DNA from: Sphingomonas sp. S1-29
GTDB lineage: Bacteria; Pseudomonadota; Alphaproteobacteria; Sphingomonadales; Sphingomonadaceae
Direction of reading: 5' to 3'
Assembly (NCBI RefSeq): GCF_026167545.1
Contig: NZ_CP110678.1
Span: 431,501 to 495,500 of the forward strand
DNA: 64,000 nt
A program made the position numbers and the translations under genes. Below, one piece after another: positions 45,268-54,682 of this stretch; positions within the stretch are counted from its first letter, which is position 1; each line of letters begins with the position of its first letter. Below the pieces are notes generated by a model. That model did not search any database, was not told the origin of the DNA, and was given only the letters and a program-made list of their open reading frames with translations.

Positions 45268-46457
45268 AACGCCACCGCGCGGTCGCGGGGCATGGTGCCC
45301 GCCCATTTGCGCATGTCGAAGGCGGCGTTCTGCAGCGCCATCAGGATCTGGCTCGCCACCAGCGGGTCGATCGCGCGGATCGAGCCTTCGGCGATGCCGT
45401 CGCTCATCGTGCCCGCGAAGCGGCGAGCGATTCGGTTCGAATGGTCGATCATCGTCTGGCGCACCTCGATCGGCAGGCCTGACAGCGCCGTGGTGCGCAG
45501 CAGGGGGCCACGTTCGGAGAATTGGATGTCGAGCAGCGTCGCCAGCGTCGCCGTCAGCCGCTGCCAATGGCTGCCGCCCTGGTCGTCGGCCTCGCGTTGG
45601 GCATCGGTGATCGTGCCGAAGCTGCGCTTGTAGCATTCGATCACCAGATCGTCCTTGGCGTCGAGATGGTGGTAGAAGCTGCCCTTGGTGACGTTGAGTT
45701 CGGAGGCGATGCGCTGGACCGAGGCGCCGCGATAGCCGAGCTCGTTGATCAGCCGTGTGGCGGCGAGCAGGAAGCTCTCTCGGCTCGAGGTCGACTGGCC
45801 ATGGGTGAGGTCGAGCGTGGCGGGCGCCCAATGCTCTCCGGGGCCGGCAATGCCGTGGCGGAAGACGTCCATCACCCGCGCCTCGACGCGCGGATATTGA
45901 TCGATGCCGTAGCGATCCAGCCACACGTTGAGCCAGAAGCTGTTCTCGAGCAGCACATGCGCGCGCGCGCCGTTGAGATCGGTATGCGCGCGCGATTGGG
46001 GGGTGCCGAACAGGCTGCGCGTCTTGCGGAACACCTCGCGCCACCCGGCGAGCAATTGCGCCTTGAGCGGCTCCTCCATCGCGCGAAGGTCGGAGAGGAT
46101 CGCGAAGTCGGTCTCCTCGCCGGTGCGGATTCGGGTGAGGCGCGCCATGTTAATCGCAAGGAAGCGTTCGACGCGCTGTTCGGGGGTGGGCAATTGCAGT
46201 GCTTCGTCGAGCATCGCCAGCAAGGTGGTGAGCGTCTGATCGAAACAGGCGGCGGCAAGGTCTTCCTTGCGTTTGAAATAATAAGTGACGCTGGTGGTGT
46301 TGAGCCCGACGCGCCGCGCGACGTCGGCGAAGGTCATTCCCTTGGCCGATTGTTCGTTGATCGCCTCGGCCGCCGCCGCGAGGATCGCGTCGCGCTTGGC
46401 CTGGAAGCGTTTGGTACCTGTTTCCGTCCCCTGTCGGACGCTCTGCGGGGCGTTCAT
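45213..46457 (-). CDS. Transcriptional regulator with two TetR-type DNA-binding domains
   Basis: A protein of 414 residues in which two TetR units are fused head to tail. The first helix-turn-helix (about 20-65) has FADVARRVGLNTTSVTYYFKRKEDL and the second (about 225-270) VQRIASELNVTKGSFYHHLDAKDDL, each followed by a helical ligand-binding region. A single chain could bind DNA like a normal TetR dimer. It is divergent from an acyl-CoA dehydrogenase gene and a perfect palindrome lies at its start, so it probably regulates itself and the acyl-CoA genes. The start at 46457 is likely; a further in-frame start is at 46541. Confidence 0.88.
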   Translation of the reverse strand: MNAPQSVRQGTETGTKRFQAKRDAILAAAAEAINEQSAKGMTFADVARRVGLNTTSVTYYFKRKEDLAAACFDQTLTTLLAMLDEALQLPTPEQRVERFLAINMARLTRIRTGEETDFAILSDLRAMEEPLKAQLLAGWREVFRKTRSLFGTPQSRAHTDLNGARAHVLLENSFWLNVWLDRYGIDQYPRVEARVMDVFRHGIAGPGEHWAPATLDLTHGQSTSSRESFLLAATRLINELGYRGASVQRIASELNVTKGSFYHHLDAKDDLVIECYKRSFGTITDAQREADDQGGSHWQRLTATLATLLDIQFSERGPLLRTTALSGLPIEVRQTMIDHSNRIARRFAGTMSDGIAEGSIRAIDPLVASQILMALQNAAFDMRKWAGTMPRDRAVAFYASTLAFGLFDDRVLGG

Positions 46458-46478
46458 CGAACCAGAGTAGCTGGTTCG
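46458..46478. promoter_or_regulatory. Candidate TetR-family operator
   Basis: A perfect inverted repeat CGAACCAG-N5-CTGGTTCG directly upstream of the dual-TetR gene's ATG. A second dyad GTTTC-GAA-GAAAC overlaps its last base (46478-46490). Spacing and symmetry fit a TetR operator in the region between the divergent regulator and dehydrogenase. Confidence 0.65.
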
Positions 46479-46612
46479 TTTCGAAGAAACAGTGTTTTTT
46501 TCATCAGCGGTAGGCGTGGCCACCGTAACGGCAAAAGGCACAGGGCGGCGCTTTACCGAAGATCGGGTATGGTCTAATCGGGAAAAAACCGATGCGCGCG
46601 AGAGGATGGCCG

Positions 46613-47851
46613 ATGGATTTCACGCTGAGCGACCGCGAGACGCATTTCCGCGATCGGGTGAAGGCGTTCATCGACCGCCATATCGCGCCGCGCGACGCCG
46701 AATATCACGCCGACATCGCCGCGGGCGACCGCTGGGCGCCGTCGAAGCTGATCGAGGAGCTCAAGCCGCTCGCGCGCGAAGCGGGGCTTTGGAACCTCTT
46801 CATGCCGCCGCATTCGGGACAGGTCCATGTCGACGACAGCTTCGCGTTCGAAGGGACGCAGCTAACCAACCTCGAATATGCGCTGTGCGCCGAAGAAATG
46901 GGGCGAATCCATTGGGCGAGCGAGGTGTTCAACTGCTCGGCGCCCGACACGGGTAACATGGAAGTGTTCCATCGCTATGGCAGCCTGGCGCAGAAGGAGC
47001 GCTGGCTGAAGCCGCTGATGGACGGCGCGATCCGGTCGGCGTTCCTGATGACCGAACCCGCGGTCGCCTCGTCCGACGCGACCAACATCGAAACCGCGAT
47101 GGTCCGCGATGGCGACGACTATGTCATCAACGGGCGCAAATGGTGGTCGTCGGGCACCGGCGATCCGCGCTGCAAGGTCGCGATCGTGATGGGCAAGACC
47201 GATCCGGGAGCCAAGCGCCACGCACAGCAGAGCATGATCCTGGTGCCGCTCGACACGCCGGGCGTGAAGATCGAGCGGATGCTTTCGGTATATGGGTATG
47301 ATCACGCGCCGCACGGGCATGGCGAGGTCGTGCTCGATAATGTGCGCGTTCCTGCCGCCAACCTGCTGTTGGGCGAGGGACGCGGGTTCGAGATCGCGCA
47401 AGGGCGGCTCGGCCCGGGGCGGATCCATCATTGCATGCGCACGATCGGTACCGCCGAGATGGGAATCGAGCTGATGGCGAAGCGGCTGCTGAGCCGCACC
47501 GCGTTCGGCAAGCGGATTGCCGACCAATCGGTTTGGGAGCAGCGGATCGCGCGCGCACGGATCGATATCGAGATGACGCGGCTGCTGTGCCTGAAGGCCG
47601 CCGACATGATGGACAAGGCGGGCAATAAATCGGCGCAGCTCGAAATCGCGATGATCAAGGTGCAGGCACCGATGATGGCGCTGCAGCTGCTCGACGATGC
47701 GATCCAGGCCTATGGCGGCGCGGGGGTGTCGGGCGACACCCCGCTGGCCGGCGCGTGGGCGAGCCTGCGGACGCTGCGCTTCGCCGATGGGCCCGATGAG
47801 GTGCATAATCGCGCGATCGCGCGCGCCGAGTTCGGGAAATATGCGGTTTGA
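46613..47851 (+). CDS. Acyl-CoA dehydrogenase
   Basis: An FAD enzyme of 412 residues that oxidises acyl-CoA to enoyl-CoA. Family segments: [37 protein letters not shown], the C-terminal helical domain with [19 protein letters not shown], and [16 protein letters not shown]. Similar enzymes are found with the kinase-like protein encoded at 49048. The ATG at 46613 has AGAGGA seven bases before it. It is divergent from the dual TetR regulator. Confidence 0.93.
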   Translation: MDFTLSDRETHFRDRVKAFIDRHIAPRDAEYHADIAAGDRWAPSKLIEELKPLAREAGLWNLFMPPHSGQVHVDDSFAFEGTQLTNLEYALCAEEMGRIHWASEVFNCSAPDTGNMEVFHRYGSLAQKERWLKPLMDGAIRSAFLMTEPAVASSDATNIETAMVRDGDDYVINGRKWWSSGTGDPRCKVAIVMGKTDPGAKRHAQQSMILVPLDTPGVKIERMLSVYGYDHAPHGHGEVVLDNVRVPAANLLLGEGRGFEIAQGRLGPGRIHHCMRTIGTAEMGIELMAKRLLSRTAFGKRIADQSVWEQRIARARIDIEMTRLLCLKAADMMDKAGNKSAQLEIAMIKVQAPMMALQLLDDAIQAYGGAGVSGDTPLAGAWASLRTLRFADGPDEVHNRAIARAEFGKYAV

Positions 47852-47861
47852 GCCGTCACCC

Positions 47862-47942
47862 GTCACCCCAGCGAAAGCTGGGGTCTCGTGCGGCGAGGGG
47901 CGCGCTTAGTAACCGAGAGACCCCAGCTTTCGCTGGGGTGAC
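47862..47942. repeat. Palindromic repeat family 3, copy c
   Basis: Same arms as copy a (CACCCCAGCGAAAGCTGGGG), about 81 bp, between the acyl-CoA dehydrogenase and the alcohol dehydrogenase genes, ending 17 bp before the latter's start. Confidence 0.94.
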
Positions 47943-47959
47943 GGCATTGGTTTGAAGGG

Positions 47960-49051
47960 ATGCAGGTGAAAGCAGCCGTTCTGCACGAGGCGAAGACCCC
48001 GCTGGTCATCGAGGAGGTGCGCGTCGACAAGCCCGGTCCGCGCGAGGTGCTGATCCGCACCTCGGCGGTGGGGGTGTGCCGGTCGGACCTGCACTTCATC
48101 GATGGCGGTTTCCCGCATCCGGTGCCGACGATCCCCGGGCATGAGGCGGCGGGCGTGGTCGAGGCGGTGGGCGAGGGGGTGTCGAGCGTGAAGCCCGGCG
48201 ACCATGTCATCACCTTCTTCACCGCCTTTTGCGGCGCATGCGAATTCTGCATCTCGGGCCGGCCTTCGCTTTGCATCGATTCCTCGACGCGGCGGCCTCC
48301 CGATGCCGAACCACGGCTGCGGCTGGCGGGCGGGCAGGCGCTGGCGCCGTTCCTGAACCTGTCGGCCTTTGCCGAGATGATGCTGGTGCACGAACATGCC
48401 TGTGTCGCGATCAGCCGCGACATGCCGCTCGATCGCGCGGCGCTGCTCGGCTGCGCGGTGATCACCGGCGCGGGGGCGATCTTCAACGACAGCAAGGTGA
48501 AGCCCGGCGAGAGCGTCGCGGTGATCGGTGCGGGCGGGATCGGTCTGTCGGCGATCAACGCCGCCAAGATCGCCGGCGCGGGCATGATCGTGGCGATCGA
48601 TCCGGTGCCCGAGAAGCGCGAGCTGGCCCGCAAGATGGGCGCGACGCATGTGTTCGACTCCGCCGAAGACGGGCTGGCTAAGGCGGTGCTGAAGCTCACC
48701 GATGGCGGGGTGCATTATGCGATCGAGGCGGTGGGGCGTCCCGCGACCGCCGAGCTTGCCTGGAACCTCCTGCGGCGCGGCGGCACCGCGACGATCCTGG
48801 GGATGATCTCCCCCGGCCAGTCGGTGAGCATCCCCGGCCACACCTTCCTGACGGGCAAGAAGCTGCAAGGATCGCTGCTGGGATCCACCCAATTCCCGAT
48901 CGACATGCCGCGGCTGGTGCAGATGTATCTCGACGGCAAGCTCGACCTCGACACGATGGTCGCCGAGCGGATCAGCCTCGACCAGGTCAACGACGCGATG
49001 GCGAAGCTGCGGACCGGCGACACCGCGCGGTCGGTGATCGTGTTCGCATGA
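47960..49051 (+). CDS. Zinc-dependent alcohol dehydrogenase (MDR family)
   Basis: A medium-chain dehydrogenase of 363 residues. The catalytic zinc ligands are in GVCRSDLH and GHEAAG, the structural zinc cysteines in FCGACEFCISGRPSLC, and the NAD-binding motif is VIGAGGIGLSAINAAK. It probably oxidises an alcohol or hydroxyacyl intermediate of the acyl-CoA pathway. It overlaps the next gene by four bases. Confidence 0.92.
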   Translation: MQVKAAVLHEAKTPLVIEEVRVDKPGPREVLIRTSAVGVCRSDLHFIDGGFPHPVPTIPGHEAAGVVEAVGEGVSSVKPGDHVITFFTAFCGACEFCISGRPSLCIDSSTRRPPDAEPRLRLAGGQALAPFLNLSAFAEMMLVHEHACVAISRDMPLDRAALLGCAVITGAGAIFNDSKVKPGESVAVIGAGGIGLSAINAAKIAGAGMIVAIDPVPEKRELARKMGATHVFDSAEDGLAKAVLKLTDGGVHYAIEAVGRPATAELAWNLLRRGGTATILGMISPGQSVSIPGHTFLTGKKLQGSLLGSTQFPIDMPRLVQMYLDGKLDLDTMVAERISLDQVNDAMAKLRTGDTARSVIVFA

Positions 49052-50082
49052 GCGCGCTGGCTGAAGAAACGATCGACACCGCCGCGCTCGAGCGGTGGAT
49101 GGTCGCGCAACACCCCGGCTTTGCCGGGCCGGTGACGCTCACCAAATTCGCCGGTGGGCAATCGAACCCCACCTATCGCGTCGATACGCCAGGGGGCAGC
49201 TATGTGCTGCGTCGCCAGCCCTTCGGCGCGCTGCTGCCATCGGCGCACGCGGTCGACCGCGAATATCGGCTGATCGCCGCGCTCCATCCCACCGGCTTTC
49301 CGGTCGCGCGACCCTGTTTCGGTTTGTGCGAAGACCCGGCGGTGATCGGGTCGACATTCTACATGATGGAATTGGTCGAGGGGCGAACCTTGTGGGACGG
49401 GACGCTGCCCGACATGCCCCCCGCCGACCGCCGCGCGCATTATGAGGCAATGGTCGATACGCTCGCCGACCTGCACGCGATCGATTACGCGGCGGCGGGT
49501 CTGGGCGATTTCGGCAAGCCCGGCAATTATTTCGAGCGCCAGGTCGCGCGCTGGACCCGGCAATATCGCGCGGCGCAAACCGACGACATTCCCGCCGCGG
49601 AAGCTTTGATCGACTATCTCGCGCGCACCGTGCCGCCGCAAACGCGCACCGCGATCGTCCACGGCGATTATCGCATCGACAATATGATCTTCGCGCCGCA
49701 AGCGCCGCGCATCCTGGCGGTGCTCGATTGGGAGCTGTCGACCCTGGGCGATCCGCTCGCCGACTTCGCCTATTTCGCGATGAACTGGGTGACCGAGCCC
49801 GAGGGGCGTTCGGGGGTGATGGGACAGACCGGCGGCGACACCGGTATCCCGACGCTCGAGGAAGTGACCCAGCGCTATTGCGCGCGGACGGGGCGCGACG
49901 ACGTCCCCGACCTCAACTGGTATTTCGCCTATAATCTGTTCCGGCTGATGGGCATCGTCCAGGGGATCAAGAAGCGCTGGCTCGACGGCAACGCATCGAA
50001 CGCCGCCGCTGAGGCGACCGCGGCGCGGGTGCCGTCACTGGCCGAGGCGGCATGGGGCTTCGCGGTGAAAGCAGGAGCATGA
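49048..50082 (+). CDS. Aminoglycoside-phosphotransferase-like kinase (ACAD10/11 N-domain type)
   Basis: A kinase-fold protein of 344 residues with the catalytic loop [12 protein letters not shown] and metal loop [11 protein letters not shown]. Stand-alone proteins of this kind next to acyl-CoA dehydrogenases correspond to the kinase half of ACAD10/11, which phosphorylate 4-hydroxyacyl-CoAs before elimination. It is coupled to both neighbours by 4-bp overlaps, so the ADH-kinase-SDR set is one operon. Confidence 0.9.
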   Translation: MSALAEETIDTAALERWMVAQHPGFAGPVTLTKFAGGQSNPTYRVDTPGGSYVLRRQPFGALLPSAHAVDREYRLIAALHPTGFPVARPCFGLCEDPAVIGSTFYMMELVEGRTLWDGTLPDMPPADRRAHYEAMVDTLADLHAIDYAAAGLGDFGKPGNYFERQVARWTRQYRAAQTDDIPAAEALIDYLARTVPPQTRTAIVHGDYRIDNMIFAPQAPRILAVLDWELSTLGDPLADFAYFAMNWVTEPEGRSGVMGQTGGDTGIPTLEEVTQRYCARTGRDDVPDLNWYFAYNLFRLMGIVQGIKKRWLDGNASNAAAEATAARVPSLAEAAWGFAVKAGA

Positions 50083-50888
50083 CGATGCGCGCACGGTTCG
50101 AGGGCAAGTCGATCATCGTCACCGGCGCGGGATCGGGGATCGGCCGCGCGGTGTCACGCGCCTTCGCCGCCGAGGGCGGGCGCGTGGTCTGTGCCGACCT
50201 GACCGAGGGGTGCGAGGAGACCGCAGCGATGATCGCTGCCGATGGCGGCACCGCGCTGGCGATCCGGATCGATGCCGGCAGCGAGGCCGATGTCGAGCGG
50301 ATGGTCGCGCTGGCGTGCGAAGCGCATGGTGGGGTCGATATGATCCACGCCAATGCCGGCATTTCGGGCGGTATCGCCGGCCTGTTCGAGGGCACGCCCG
50401 AGCAATGGGCTGAGATATTGCGCGTCAACCTCATCGGGCCGTTTCTGGCGATCAAGCACGCCGCGCCGCGGATCGTCGAGCGCGGCGGCGGCGCGATCGT
50501 CTGTACCGCGAGCGTCGCCGGCTTGCGATCGGGGGCGGGCGGGGTGCCTTATTCGGCGTCGAAGGCGGGGGTCATCAGCCTTGTGCAGACCAGCGCGCAG
50601 CAATTGTCAGGCAGCAATGTGCGGGTCAACGCGGTCTGCCCCGGACTGATCGAAACCGGCATGACCAAGCGCGCCTATGACTATGCGCGCGAAAAGGGGG
50701 TCGAGGACCGGATTGGCCGGCTGAACCCGTTGCGGCGCGGCGGCGAGCCCGACGAGATCGCGCGGGTGGTACTGTTCCTCGCCTCCGACGAGGCGAGCTA
50801 TGTCAACGGACAGGCGATCGCGGTCGATGGCGGGCTTTCGTCGAGCCATCCGGTGACGCGGCAGGAGTTCGGCAAGACCGCGGCCTAG
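50079..50888 (+). CDS. Short-chain dehydrogenase/reductase
   Basis: An SDR of 269 residues with cofactor motif [14 protein letters not shown] motif HANAGISGG, and catalytic Ser and YSASK ([10 protein letters not shown]). The C-terminus has the usual [12 protein letters not shown] preference is suggested by the acidic residue after the second strand (CADLTE). It is coupled to the kinase-like gene; AGGAG lies just before the ATG at 50079. Confidence 0.92.
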   Translation: MTMRARFEGKSIIVTGAGSGIGRAVSRAFAAEGGRVVCADLTEGCEETAAMIAADGGTALAIRIDAGSEADVERMVALACEAHGGVDMIHANAGISGGIAGLFEGTPEQWAEILRVNLIGPFLAIKHAAPRIVERGGGAIVCTASVAGLRSGAGGVPYSASKAGVISLVQTSAQQLSGSNVRVNAVCPGLIETGMTKRAYDYAREKGVEDRIGRLNPLRRGGEPDEIARVVLFLASDEASYVNGQAIAVDGGLSSSHPVTRQEFGKTAA

Positions 50889-50931
50889 CGCCTGTCTTGC
50901 CAGCGTCATTTTGTCGCGGCAGACTAATGCC

Positions 50932-52062
50932 ATGAGCCATCGCCTTGCCCTTATCGGCGTCGTCCTGGCGCTGTCGCCCGCCGCCGCGCAGCAGCGACCT
51001 CCCATAGTGTCGCCGCCGCCGCCACCACCACCGCCTTCGGTGCCGCCGCCGGTCGTGGCGACATCGAGCGGGCAGATCATCAACCGGCAGAAGCTCCTCG
51101 ACTACCGCCCGGGCGACGTGCGCTGCGGCAGCGAGACGATCCGTCCCGAACGCGTCGAACGCCCGCTGACCATGTTGCGCTATGGCGACGTGCCGGCGAT
51201 TCCGATCATGCTTCGGTTCCGTATCGATAGTACAGGACGGCCGCTGAGCATTGTTCGCGAGAGCGAGCGTTTCCCCGAGAACGATGATCTGTTGCCGAGC
51301 TTTGCAGCATGGCAATTCCCCGATGGCGCACGTGCTGATTGCAGCATCAGCTTCTACCCGGTTGCCGAACCGATCGAAAGGGTGAGCCCAGCCGCTGCGC
51401 GCCGCTATCTAGCGCTCGGCGGGTTTCGGCCCGGCCAGGCGCCGCGACCATTGTGGGACCGGGCGCAGCTGCCGGGAGGATGCGTCCAGCGTTGGCCGCA
51501 ACTGCTGACTCAGAGCTTCCCGCGTTTCGATACGATTGCCGCGCCGCCCGCGTCGCTCTCGGCAACCTTCCTGGGGTTCGACATCGATGCCGAGGGGGTG
51601 CCGACCAACATCCGGACGCTCGACAGCGACGGCAACGCTGCGCTCGATGTGGCTGGGCGCGAGGCGATCGCCAAGTGGCGCTATGCGCAGGGGCCGCGGA
51701 CCGGTTGCACCTATCCCTACCACCGCAGGCAGCAGGTGCCGCTGGCGCCGCCCGAGGCACCCGATCCCGCAGCACTGCGCGATCCCGCGGCGCGCTGCGA
51801 CACCGCGGAAGCATGGCAGACGCCACCGGTGCTGACTTTCCCTGATCCCTATCGCAAGCGCGCGATCGAGGGCTGGGCGATCATCGCGTTCGACGTCGCG
51901 CCCTGGGGCGCGACGGGCAATGTCCGCGTGCTCGCGGCCGAGCCGACGAGCGATTTCGGCGACGCCGCCAAGCGTGTGGTCGAGCAATCGCGCAAGATGG
52001 CGTCGGAGACCGGCGCGTCGGGCTGCACCGAGCGCGTTCGTTTCGCGATGACTAGCGACTGA
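50932..52062 (+). CDS. Periplasmic protein with three TonB C-terminal-like repeats
   Basis: A protein of 376 residues with a cleavable signal peptide (RLALIGVVLALSPAAAQ), a Pro-rich stretch (SPPPPPPPPSVPPP), and three segments resembling the TonB_C fold (IPIMLRFRIDSTGRPLSI; FLGFDIDAEGVPTNIRTL; AIIAFDVAPWGATGNVRVLA). There is no retained N-terminal anchor, so a role as energy transducer with ExbB/ExbD is uncertain. The end overlaps a convergent gene by 11 bp. Confidence 0.72.
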   Translation: MSHRLALIGVVLALSPAAAQQRPPIVSPPPPPPPPSVPPPVVATSSGQIINRQKLLDYRPGDVRCGSETIRPERVERPLTMLRYGDVPAIPIMLRFRIDSTGRPLSIVRESERFPENDDLLPSFAAWQFPDGARADCSISFYPVAEPIERVSPAAARRYLALGGFRPGQAPRPLWDRAQLPGGCVQRWPQLLTQSFPRFDTIAAPPASLSATFLGFDIDAEGVPTNIRTLDSDGNAALDVAGREAIAKWRYAQGPRTGCTYPYHRRQQVPLAPPEAPDPAALRDPAARCDTAEAWQTPPVLTFPDPYRKRAIEGWAIIAFDVAPWGATGNVRVLAAEPTSDFGDAAKRVVEQSRKMASETGASGCTERVRFAMTSD

Positions 52063-52456
52063 TTCGCGCGGCTTCGGCGCGGCGCATCGGCATCGCGTCG
52101 ATCGTATCGCTCAGCAGCGCCATCGCGATCGGATCGGCGCGGCGGAGTTTCAGCCCGCCATCCTTGCCCAGCAGCACCGCCTGGAACTCGCGCTCGGACA
52201 CGCCGTAACGCTGGCGGAGGCGCCCCGCATCGTCGCGCACCCCCGATACCGAATCGCCGACGACTTCGATGACGTGCAGATCACGCTCGGCCATCGCGCG
52301 CTTGTCGAGCAGCCGCCGCTGGCTCGCGAGATCGGAATCGTCGCGCGATGGCGCGAAGACGATCAGCACGCGGCGTTCCCATTGCAGCGAATCGAGCGAG
52401 GCGGGAGCGGCCTGGACGGCGGCGGCGATGCCGAGGGGAAAGAGCGCTTCGATCAT
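52052..52456 (-). CDS. DUF4174 family exported protein
   Basis: A protein of 134 residues with an N-terminal signal (MIEALFPLGIAAAVQAAP) and the DUF4174 layout: LQWERRVLIVFAPSRDDSDL, a charged helix, LHVIEVVGD, RQRYGVSEREFQAVLLGKDGG. The fold resembles a thioredoxin-like domain without the CxxC pair. Its function is unknown. It lies downstream of tesB on the same strand. Confidence 0.78.
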   Translation of the reverse strand: MIEALFPLGIAAAVQAAPASLDSLQWERRVLIVFAPSRDDSDLASQRRLLDKRAMAERDLHVIEVVGDSVSGVRDDAGRLRQRYGVSEREFQAVLLGKDGGLKLRRADPIAMALLSDTIDAMPMRRAEAARISR

Positions 52457-52494
52457 CAGCCTATAACGCGCACGCTGCGGTTCGGTGCCCGCGA

Positions 52495-53385
52495 TCAGTC
52501 GCGCAAGCGGATCAGTCCCTCCTGCGCGCAGCTCGCCACCAGTCGCCCGTCGCGGGTGAAGATGCGCCCACGATTGAAGCCGCGCGCATGCCCCGCCCAG
52601 GGGCTGTCGGTGGTGTAGAGCAGCCATTCGTCGAAGCGGAAGGGCTCGTGCAGCCACACCGCATGATCGAGGCTGGCGGTCTGCAGCCGGCCCGACATCC
52701 AGTTGACCCCGTGTGGCAGCATGCACGTGCCGAGCAGGCTCATGTCGCTGGCATAAGCGAGCATCGCGCGGTGGAGCGCGGGATCGTCGGGCAGCGGCGC
52801 GGCGACGCGGAACCAGCTATGCTGCTGCGGCGCCGAGGGTTCGGGCGCGAACCAATTGCGCGGGTTGGTCGGGCGGATCTCGATCGGGCGCGACCGCAGG
52901 AAGAAGCGGCGGAGCTTTTCGGGCACCTGTTCGCGGATTTCCTCGCGAAGCTCGCTGTCGCTGCGCAGCGTGTCGGGATCGGGGACGTCGGGCATCGCAT
53001 CCTGATGGTGCAGCCCTTCTTCGGGGACATGGAACGACGCGATCATGTTGAGGATCGGCGCGCCGCGCTGCATCGCGATGATCCGGCGGTTGGCGAAGCT
53101 GCGTCCGTCGAAATCGCGCACGACGCGGTAGATGATCGGGTGATCCTCGTTACCCGGACGCATGAAATAGGCGTGGAGCGAATGCGCGACCTTGGGCGAG
53201 TCGACCGATCGCTGCGCCGCCTGGAGCGCCTGGCCGATCACCTGCCCGCCAAAGACCCGCCCGGTGCCGCCAGGCTGGCGCGCGCCGCGATACAGGTCGG
53301 TGTCGATCTCCTCGACGTCGAGCAGGTCGATGAGTTGCGCGACGAGCGCTTGCGGGGTGGTGGCGCGTTCGTTGGGGTCGGTCAT
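52495..53385 (-). CDS. tesB: Acyl-CoA thioesterase II
   Basis: TesB, 296 residues, a double hot-dog enzyme that hydrolyses acyl-CoA to free fatty acid and CoA. The family elements are RVFGGQVIGQALQAA, SLHAYFMRPG in the first half and SLDHAVWLHEPFRFDEWLLY, SPWAGHARGFNRGRIF in the second. I use the ATG at 53385; a TTG at 53400 would overlap the stop of the upstream dehydrogenase. It belongs to the acyl-CoA operon. Confidence 0.93.
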   Translation of the reverse strand: MTDPNERATTPQALVAQLIDLLDVEEIDTDLYRGARQPGGTGRVFGGQVIGQALQAAQRSVDSPKVAHSLHAYFMRPGNEDHPIIYRVVRDFDGRSFANRRIIAMQRGAPILNMIASFHVPEEGLHHQDAMPDVPDPDTLRSDSELREEIREQVPEKLRRFFLRSRPIEIRPTNPRNWFAPEPSAPQQHSWFRVAAPLPDDPALHRAMLAYASDMSLLGTCMLPHGVNWMSGRLQTASLDHAVWLHEPFRFDEWLLYTTDSPWAGHARGFNRGRIFTRDGRLVASCAQEGLIRLRD

Positions 53386-53396
53386 ACTGTGGGCGC

Positions 53397-54524
53397 TCAA
53401 TAGCCGCTTTCGCGCGCCAGCGCATCGGCATGATAATTCGCATCGCCAAACATCTCGGCGAGTACGCGCGCGCGCTTCATATAGAAGCCGATGTCATATT
53501 CGTCGGTCATGCCGATGCCGCCGTGCATCTGGACACCCTCCTGCACGCTGAGCGTGGTGGCGAGCCCGGTCATCGCCTTGGCGACCGCCACCGCCTGACC
53601 CGCGAGCGCGCTGCCGGCATCGAGCAATTGCTGCGCCTTGAGCACCGCGGCGCGCGCGACTTCCATTTCGGCATAGAGGTGCGCGGCGCGGTGCTGGAGC
53701 GCCTGGAAGCTGCCGATCGTCTGACCGAACTGCTTGCGTTCTTTGAGGTACGCAACGGTCAGGTCCATCGCACCGCCACCCACACCCAGCAGCTCGGCCG
53801 AAGCGCCGCTGCGGCCTGCCGCCAGCAGACGGTTCAGCACTTCGCGGCCATTGTCGACCTCGCCGACGACCGAGTCGGCATCGAGTTGCAGATCGGCAAA
53901 AGTGATCCGCGACGCCAGGCTCGAATCGGCAAGGCGTTCTGGCCGGATGTCAGGCGCGGCGGTTTTGGAATCGACCGCGAACAGCGTCACGCCATCCTGG
54001 TCGGACTCGGCTCCCGAGGTGCGCGCGGCGACCAGGATCAGGTCGGCGACATGCGCGTGCGCGACGAATTGCTTGGTGCCTGAAAGCCGGAAACCATTGC
54101 CCGATCGCTGCGCGGTGAGCGAAATGCCGTCGCCGAATTTCGCGCGCTCGTCGATCGCCAGCGCGGCGATCGTGTCGCCCGCCAGGATGCCGGGATAATA
54201 GCGATCGGCGTGCGCGGTGCCGCGCAGCGCCTCGACCGCGGCGACCGCGGTGGTGAGGAAGGGCGAGGGCGAGAGGTTGCGGCCGATTTCCTCGAGCACC
54301 ACGCCAGCCTCGACATGGCCGAGCCCCATGCCGCTTTGCGCCTCGGGGATCCGGATGCCGGTGAAGCCCATCTCGGCGAACTGCTTCCACAGGTCGCGGC
54401 TGAAGCCGGTGGGGTCGTTCGCGTCGCGCAGCGCGCGCAGGTGCGAGGGCGGCGCGTGCTCGGCGATGAAGTCGCGCGCGGTGTCGCGGAGCATCGTCTG
54501 CTGATCGTCGAGATACAGGGGCAT
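53397..54524 (-). CDS. Acyl-CoA dehydrogenase
   Basis: An FAD-dependent acyl-CoA dehydrogenase of 375 residues with the N-terminal helical domain (YLDDQQTMLRDTARDFIAEHAP), the beta domain (GFRLSGTKQFVAHAHVAD) and the C-terminal helices (KERKQFGQTIGSFQALQH; VQMHGGIGMTDEYDIGF). It is shorter and diverged from its neighbour at 54683. In several sphingomonad and actinobacterial pathways such unequal pairs form heteromeric dehydrogenases, which may apply here. The start follows AAGAGAAGA. Confidence 0.92.
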   Translation of the reverse strand: MPLYLDDQQTMLRDTARDFIAEHAPPSHLRALRDANDPTGFSRDLWKQFAEMGFTGIRIPEAQSGMGLGHVEAGVVLEEIGRNLSPSPFLTTAVAAVEALRGTAHADRYYPGILAGDTIAALAIDERAKFGDGISLTAQRSGNGFRLSGTKQFVAHAHVADLILVAARTSGAESDQDGVTLFAVDSKTAAPDIRPERLADSSLASRITFADLQLDADSVVGEVDNGREVLNRLLAAGRSGASAELLGVGGGAMDLTVAYLKERKQFGQTIGSFQALQHRAAHLYAEMEVARAAVLKAQQLLDAGSALAGQAVAVAKAMTGLATTLSVQEGVQMHGGIGMTDEYDIGFYMKRARVLAEMFGDANYHADALARESGY

Positions 54525-54547
54525 ATTCTTCTCTTTTCTTCTCAAAG

Positions 54548-54679
54548 CCCTCTCCCGCGTGCGGGAGAGGGTTGGGTGAGGGCCTGTTTCCTGTCGCAAC
54601 GGACGAGAAGGCCCTCACCGCTGCGACTAGGTTCGCTTCGCTCTCCAAGTCTCGCTCCTCTCCCGCAGGCGGGAGAGGG
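54548..54679. repeat. Palindromic repeat family 5, compound copy
   Basis: About 132 bp between the two acyl-CoA dehydrogenase genes. Both ends are the hairpin CCCTCTCCCGC...GCGGGAGAGGG, and inside lie GTGAGGGCC and GGCCCTCAC as a second pair of arms. The right end stops three bases before the stop codon of the upstream dehydrogenase gene. Confidence 0.91.
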
Positions 54680-54682
54680 TAG

